The notes beneath the pieces are model-generated. The model did no database searches. It was not told the DNA's origin and saw nothing but the letters and a program-made list of their open reading frames with translations. A DNA stretch of 64,000 bases from Eshraghiella sp964414835 (lineage in GTDB: Bacteria > Bacillota > Clostridia > Lachnospirales > Lachnospiraceae). Position 1 is the stretch's first letter, and the number at the start of each line of letters is the position of its first letter. A program made the position numbers and the translations under genes. Below, one piece after another: positions 60,273-64,000 of the stretch. The stretch is taken from positions 1-64,000 of the forward strand of contig CAYPWY010000007.1 in the NCBI GenBank assembly GCA_964414835.1, written 5' to 3'.

Positions 60273-62399
60273 ATGAAAGTAATCAAAAGAGATGGCAGAG
60301 AGGTTAATTATGACCGCAACAAAATTATAATTGCCATTCAAAAAGCCAATGATGAGGTACCATTCAGCGAGAAGATTTCCGATGATAAAATTCATGGTAT
60401 TGTGGCTTCAATCGAGAAGCTTGGCGCAAGCACTCTTCAGGTAGAAGAAATTCAGGATATTATTGAACAGAAGCTTATGGCTGAACGCAAATTTGTTCTT
60501 GCCAAAACCTACATTATATACCGCTATCAGCGTGAAATGGTTCGTAAATCCAATACAACCGACGAATCAATTCTCGGACTTATCCAGCAGACCAACAAAT
60601 ACGCAATGGAAGAAAACTCCAACAAAAACGCCGCAGTTGCATCAACCCAGCGTGACCTTATTGCCGGTGAAGTTTCAAGAGACCTGACCAAAAGGCTTCT
60701 TCTCCCTGAGAAAATTTCAAAGGCTCATGATGAAGGCATAATACATTTTCACGATGCGGATTATTATGTTCAGTCTATTTTCAACTGCTGTCTCATCAAC
60801 ATAAGCGATATGCTGGACAACGGCACTGTCATGAACGGCAAAATGATTGAAAGCCCTAAGAGTTTTCAGGTTGCATGTACTGTCATGACTCAGATAATAT
60901 CTGCCGTTGCAAGCAGTCAGTATGGCGGACAGTCGGTTGACATAAGCCATCTCGGAAAATATCTGCGCAAAACAAAGGATAAATACCGCAAGCGCTATTC
61001 AGAGGAATTTGCCGGAGTATTTACACCTGAACAGATTGAAAAAATAGCTTCAGACAGGATGTTGGACGAGCTTAAGTCAGGTGTTCAGACAATCCAATAT
61101 CAGATAAACACACTTATGACCACCAACGGTCAGTCACCTTTTGTGACACTTTTCCTTAATCTTAAAGAGGATGACCCTTATGTTGATGAAGTTGCACTTA
61201 TTATAGAAGAAATACTTAAACAGAGGATTCAGGGAATCAAAAACAAAGCCGGCGTTTATGTTACCCCTGCTTTCCCTAAGCTTATATATGTACTCGATGA
61301 GCACAACTGTCTCAAGGGCGGAAAATATGATTATCTTACCAAGCTTGCTGTTGAGTGTTCTTCCAAAAGAATGTATCCTGACTATATATCAGCCAAAAAG
61401 ATGCGAGAAAACTATGAGGGTCAGGTATTCAGTTGTATGGGCTGCCGTTCCTTCTTAAGCCCTTGGAAGGATGAAAACGGCAATTATAAATGGGAAGGAC
61501 GTTTCAATCAGGGGGTTGTCAGCCTTAACCTTCCTCAGATTGGTATTATTGCCCAAGGCAATGAAGAACTTTTCTGGGAACTTATGGAAGAAAGGCTTTC
61601 AATCTGTTTTGAGGCGTTGATGTGCAGACACAAATCACTTGAAGGCACACTTTCCGATGTAAGTCCTATACATTGGCAGTATGGCGCCATAGCAAGGCTT
61701 GAGCCCGGTCAGACAATCGACAGTCTCCTCCACGGCGGCTACTCTACTATCTCATTGGGATATATCGGTCTTTACGAGGTCACAAAGCTTATGACAGGTG
61801 TAAGCCACACTGACCCTAAGGGTACTGAATTTGCAATGAAGGTTATGAGAAGACTTCGCGAAGCTTGTGATACATGGAAGCGCAACACCGGTATCGGTTT
61901 CGGTCTTTACGGAACCCCTGCCGAATCACTGTGTTACAGATTTGCAGAGATTGACCGTAAAAAGTACGGGGATATAAAGGATATTACAGACAAGGGTTAT
62001 TACACCAACTCATATCATGTTGATGTCCGTGAAAAAATTGATGCTTTCAGTAAATTCCGATTTGAAAGCCAGTTCCAGACTATTTCCAGCGGCGGCGCAA
62101 TCTCATATGTAGAGATTCCTAACCTGAGACATAACCTTCCTGCACTGGAAGAAATTGTTAAATTTATTTATGATAATATACAGTATGCTGAATTTAACAC
62201 CAAATCGGATTATTGTCAGGTATGCGGTTTTGACGGCGAGATTATTATCAACGACAAGCTTGAATGGGAATGCCCTCAGTGCCATAACAAGGACCACAAT
62301 AAGATGAATGTTACAAGAAGAACCTGCGGCTATCTGGGCGAGAATTTCTGGAATGTGGGCAAAACCAAAGAAATCAATTCACGTGTACTTCACATTTAG
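60273..62399 (+). CDS. nrdD: Anaerobic ribonucleoside-triphosphate reductase, class III
   Basis: 708 residues. Makes dNTPs without oxygen through a glycyl radical. N-terminal ATP-cone (about 1-95: VIKRDGREVNYDRNKI) for allosteric control, radical-enzyme core, four-Cys zinc site near the C-terminus (CQVCGFDG and CPQCHNK), and glycyl-radical motif RRTCGYLGENFWNVGK. NrdG at 62409 makes the radical. Regulated by NrdR at 60086-60132. Confidence 0.97.
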   Translation: MKVIKRDGREVNYDRNKIIIAIQKANDEVPFSEKISDDKIHGIVASIEKLGASTLQVEEIQDIIEQKLMAERKFVLAKTYIIYRYQREMVRKSNTTDESILGLIQQTNKYAMEENSNKNAAVASTQRDLIAGEVSRDLTKRLLLPEKISKAHDEGIIHFHDADYYVQSIFNCCLINISDMLDNGTVMNGKMIESPKSFQVACTVMTQIISAVASSQYGGQSVDISHLGKYLRKTKDKYRKRYSEEFAGVFTPEQIEKIASDRMLDELKSGVQTIQYQINTLMTTNGQSPFVTLFLNLKEDDPYVDEVALIIEEILKQRIQGIKNKAGVYVTPAFPKLIYVLDEHNCLKGGKYDYLTKLAVECSSKRMYPDYISAKKMRENYEGQVFSCMGCRSFLSPWKDENGNYKWEGRFNQGVVSLNLPQIGIIAQGNEELFWELMEERLSICFEALMCRHKSLEGTLSDVSPIHWQYGAIARLEPGQTIDSLLHGGYSTISLGYIGLYEVTKLMTGVSHTDPKGTEFAMKVMRRLREACDTWKRNTGIGFGLYGTPAESLCYRFAEIDRKKYGDIKDITDKGYYTNSYHVDVREKIDAFSKFRFESQFQTISSGGAISYVEIPNLRHNLPALEEIVKFIYDNIQYAEFNTKSDYCQVCGFDGEIIINDKLEWECPQCHNKDHNKMNVTRRTCGYLGENFWNVGKTKEINSRVLHI

Positions 62400-62408
62400 A
62401 GGATGTTT

Positions 62409-62966
62409 ATGAACTATGCAGATATAAAACTTTTTGATGCCGCCAACGGTCCCGGAATAAGAATTTCACTTTTTGTAAGCGGCTGTACACACAGATGCAA
62501 AGGGTGTTTTAACCAAGAGGCTTGGGATTTTTCTTACGGTAAGGCATTCACCAAAAAAGAAACTGACTATATCATAGAGCAGCTGGCACCTGCTCATATA
62601 AGCGGACTTACCATCTTGGGCGGAGAGCCAATGGACCCTGCAAATCAGCCTGGAATACTTCCGCTGCTGCGAAAAGTCCGTGAAGTGTACGGCAATACAA
62701 AAAGCATCTGGATTTTTACGGGATACCTTTTTGACAGGGACATCCTTGGGACTATGGTAAAAGAACTTCCATGCACCGAGGAAATCCTGAAATACGTTGA
62801 TGTTATGATGGACGGTCCTTTTATAGAGGAACGTAAGGATTTGAATGCGTATTTCAGAGGTTCTGATAACCAGCGTGCAATTCTTGTTCAGGAAACTTTA
62901 GCAGACAACGGTGAGCTTCATTTCTGGCAGCCTATTGAACCGCAGTACGTTTATCCGTCAACCTAA
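62409..62966 (+). CDS. nrdG: Anaerobic ribonucleotide reductase activating enzyme
   Basis: 185 residues from the ATG at 62409 (AGAGG, 6-bp spacing); an ATG at 62403 touches the ribosome site. Radical-SAM activase with CTHRCKGC (CxxxCxxC cluster motif), a GGE-type motif LGGEPMDP, and IWIFTGYLFD. Acts on NrdD. 9 bp gap from the nrdD stop: one transcript. Confidence 0.95.
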   Translation: MNYADIKLFDAANGPGIRISLFVSGCTHRCKGCFNQEAWDFSYGKAFTKKETDYIIEQLAPAHISGLTILGGEPMDPANQPGILPLLRKVREVYGNTKSIWIFTGYLFDRDILGTMVKELPCTEEILKYVDVMMDGPFIEERKDLNAYFRGSDNQRAILVQETLADNGELHFWQPIEPQYVYPST

Positions 62967-63055
62967 TCCGGCTTTTCCGGGTTCAGATACACATGGATAT
63001 ATTATATATAATATTGCGTATAGTATTTTATACTTATAATTAAGGAGATTTACGA

Positions 63056-63502
63056 ATGACAGCTGACATAAAAGTTAAGAAACTCAATGAAAATGCAATT
63101 TTACCTACATACGGTTCAGAATATGCCGCAGGTGCTGATTTATACGCATGTATGGAGCAGTCCATCACTATTGCGCCCCACGAGACTGTTATGATACATA
63201 CCGGTCTTGCCATGGAAATTCCTGAAGGCTATGCCGGTCTTATATACCCAAGAAGCGGAATGGCTTCCAAACGCCACTTGGCTCCAGCCAACAAGGTAGG
63301 CGTTGTTGACCCTGACTACAGAGGCGAATTTATGATAGCCCTTCACAATCATTCCAATGAGGAACAGACTGTTGAACCGGGAGAAAGAATTGCCCAGCTT
63401 GTTATTACTCCGTTTATTACGGCAGCTTTTAAGGAAACCGACCAACTTGACGAGACCGTAAGAGGTGCCGGAGGCTTCGGAAGTACCGGATACGGAAAGT
63501 AA
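63056..63502 (+). CDS. dut: dUTP diphosphatase
   Basis: 148 residues, trimeric dUTPase of standard length. All five motifs are seen: AAGADLYA, PRSGMASK, GVVDPDYRGEF, GERIAQLVI and RGAGGFGSTG. It converts dUTP to dUMP, so it matches the nrd genes upstream in dNTP supply. Own AT-rich leader of 89 bp separates it from nrdG. Confidence 0.96.
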   Translation: MTADIKVKKLNENAILPTYGSEYAAGADLYACMEQSITIAPHETVMIHTGLAMEIPEGYAGLIYPRSGMASKRHLAPANKVGVVDPDYRGEFMIALHNHSNEEQTVEPGERIAQLVITPFITAAFKETDQLDETVRGAGGFGSTGYGK

Positions 63503-63506
63503 AAAC

Positions 63507-63559
63507 ACAAAACCCCTGCCGCAGAAATATGAAATTGGGGAATCTGTGGCAGGGGTTTT
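63507..63559 (+). terminator. Terminator of dut
   Basis: Perfect 12-bp stem AAAACCCCTGCC/GGCAGGGGTTTT with a loop of about 27 bases (partly paired), T-rich tail. Confidence 0.85.
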
Positions 63560-63590
63560 ATATTAATCAATGCTATACCGAAAATCAATT

Positions 63591-64000
63591 TCATTCATAA
63601 CTCTCAATTAATTCAACTGCTGTAACATGCATCGTGTCGGAATTATAGGTAACTTTGACTCTGTCGCCAACAGTAATTATTTGTATAATATGACCTTCAG
63701 AATCTGTAAAATTATCATTCATTTCACTGCTATAACCGCAAAATCCGAATATGTCACCAAATATTTCCTGTGTCATATATTCATCCTCTGTACTATCCGG
63801 ATAATATATTATTTCACAATCTGTCCCTGCTGCTCCATTTTCAAGACTCTCATTGATATTTTCTTTGTCCCCGTCTCTTATTAAATTTGTTATCGGTCCA
63901 ACAGTTCCATAAAAAGTGTAATCATTATTATATTCTGATACAGACTTGTATTCTTCGGCTTTCAAAATAATATCATCATCCGTCAAATATCTGTCTCCGT
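63591..64000 (-). CDS. C-terminal part of an acidic protein, cut by the window edge
   Basis: About 136 codons on the minus strand, in frame to the last base of the window, so the start lies outside (TTG at 63986 is only the first possible start). Acidic, with regular beta-prone segments (DYTFYGTVGPITNL, GHIIQIITVGDRVKVTYNSDTMHVTAVELIESYE). The last 40 residues look like an OB- or SH3-like small barrel. The family was not recognised. Convergent with dut. Confidence 0.6.
   Translation of the reverse strand, partial: GDRYLTDDDIILKAEEYKSVSEYNNDYTFYGTVGPITNLIRDGDKENINESLENGAAGTDCEIIYYPDSTEDEYMTQEIFGDIFGFCGYSSEMNDNFTDSEGHIIQIITVGDRVKVTYNSDTMHVTAVELIESYE

Overview
The window looks like the chromosome of an anaerobic, low-GC Gram-positive bacterium of the Clostridia, most likely family Lachnospiraceae. 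Pointers are AT-rich DNA with strong AGGAGG-type ribosome sites and TTGACA-17-TATAAT promoters, the Firmicutes cluster priA-def-fmt-rsmB-rlmN-stp-prkC-rsgA-rpe-thiN, an anaerobic (class III) ribonucleotide reductase, a CIRCE element, and tRNA genes that do not encode the CCA end. A secreted GH53 galactanase suits a plant-polysaccharide user of the gut. A Lachnospira/Eubacterium eligens-type genome is a guess, not something the sequence proves.

Layout. 1-485: three tRNA-Leu genes, two of them with the unusual anticodon AAG. 528-2194: a hybrid sensor kinase/response regulator cut in two by a 23-bp tandem duplication. 2351-7180: a zinc-ribbon membrane protein, a two-gene ABC importer, a DHH phosphoesterase, tRNA-Thr(CGU) and a small membrane protein. 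7281-13473: an LCP cell-wall enzyme, a MacB-like ABC fusion, a sensor protein lacking its kinase domain, and a relic region. 13474-18721: lepB, htpG (with CIRCE), a PrsA-like lipoprotein, a small acidic protein, maf and an Lrp regulator. 19013-24000: DUF1292 protein, sodium/proline symporter, ferritin-like protein, and the galactanase with a LacI-type operator. 24172-26437: lgt and ychF.

26417-42292 is mostly one long minus-strand housekeeping run: cell-wall precursors (murF, murE), one-carbon metabolism (folD; fhs lies just beyond), restart helicase (priA), the formyl-Met start and finish (fmt, def), rRNA methylation (rsmB, rlmN), the PASTA kinase/phosphatase pair (prkC, stp), ribosome assembly (rsgA), pentose phosphate (rpe) and thiamine (thiN). 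It is broken between rlmN and stp by about 0.8 kb carrying a plus-strand cystatin-like gene, flanked by two copies of the rlmN 3' end. 42330-54260 continues with fhs, ftsK, uppP, a tepA-like protease, a CBS transporter, mazF without an adjacent antitoxin, alr, nnr, a coiled-coil protein and rex. 54386-64000 holds a two-gene ABC exporter, purine nucleoside phosphorylase, an ABC-F protein, an acetyltransferase, a NYN-domain protein, nrdD-nrdG behind paired NrdR boxes, dUTPase, and a partial ORF at the edge.

No CRISPR array, transposase or integrase was seen. The most unusual items are the split kinase, the rlmN 3'-end duplication with its cystatin-like cargo, the CIRCE site inside the end of the gene upstream of htpG, and several compact regulatory arrangements.
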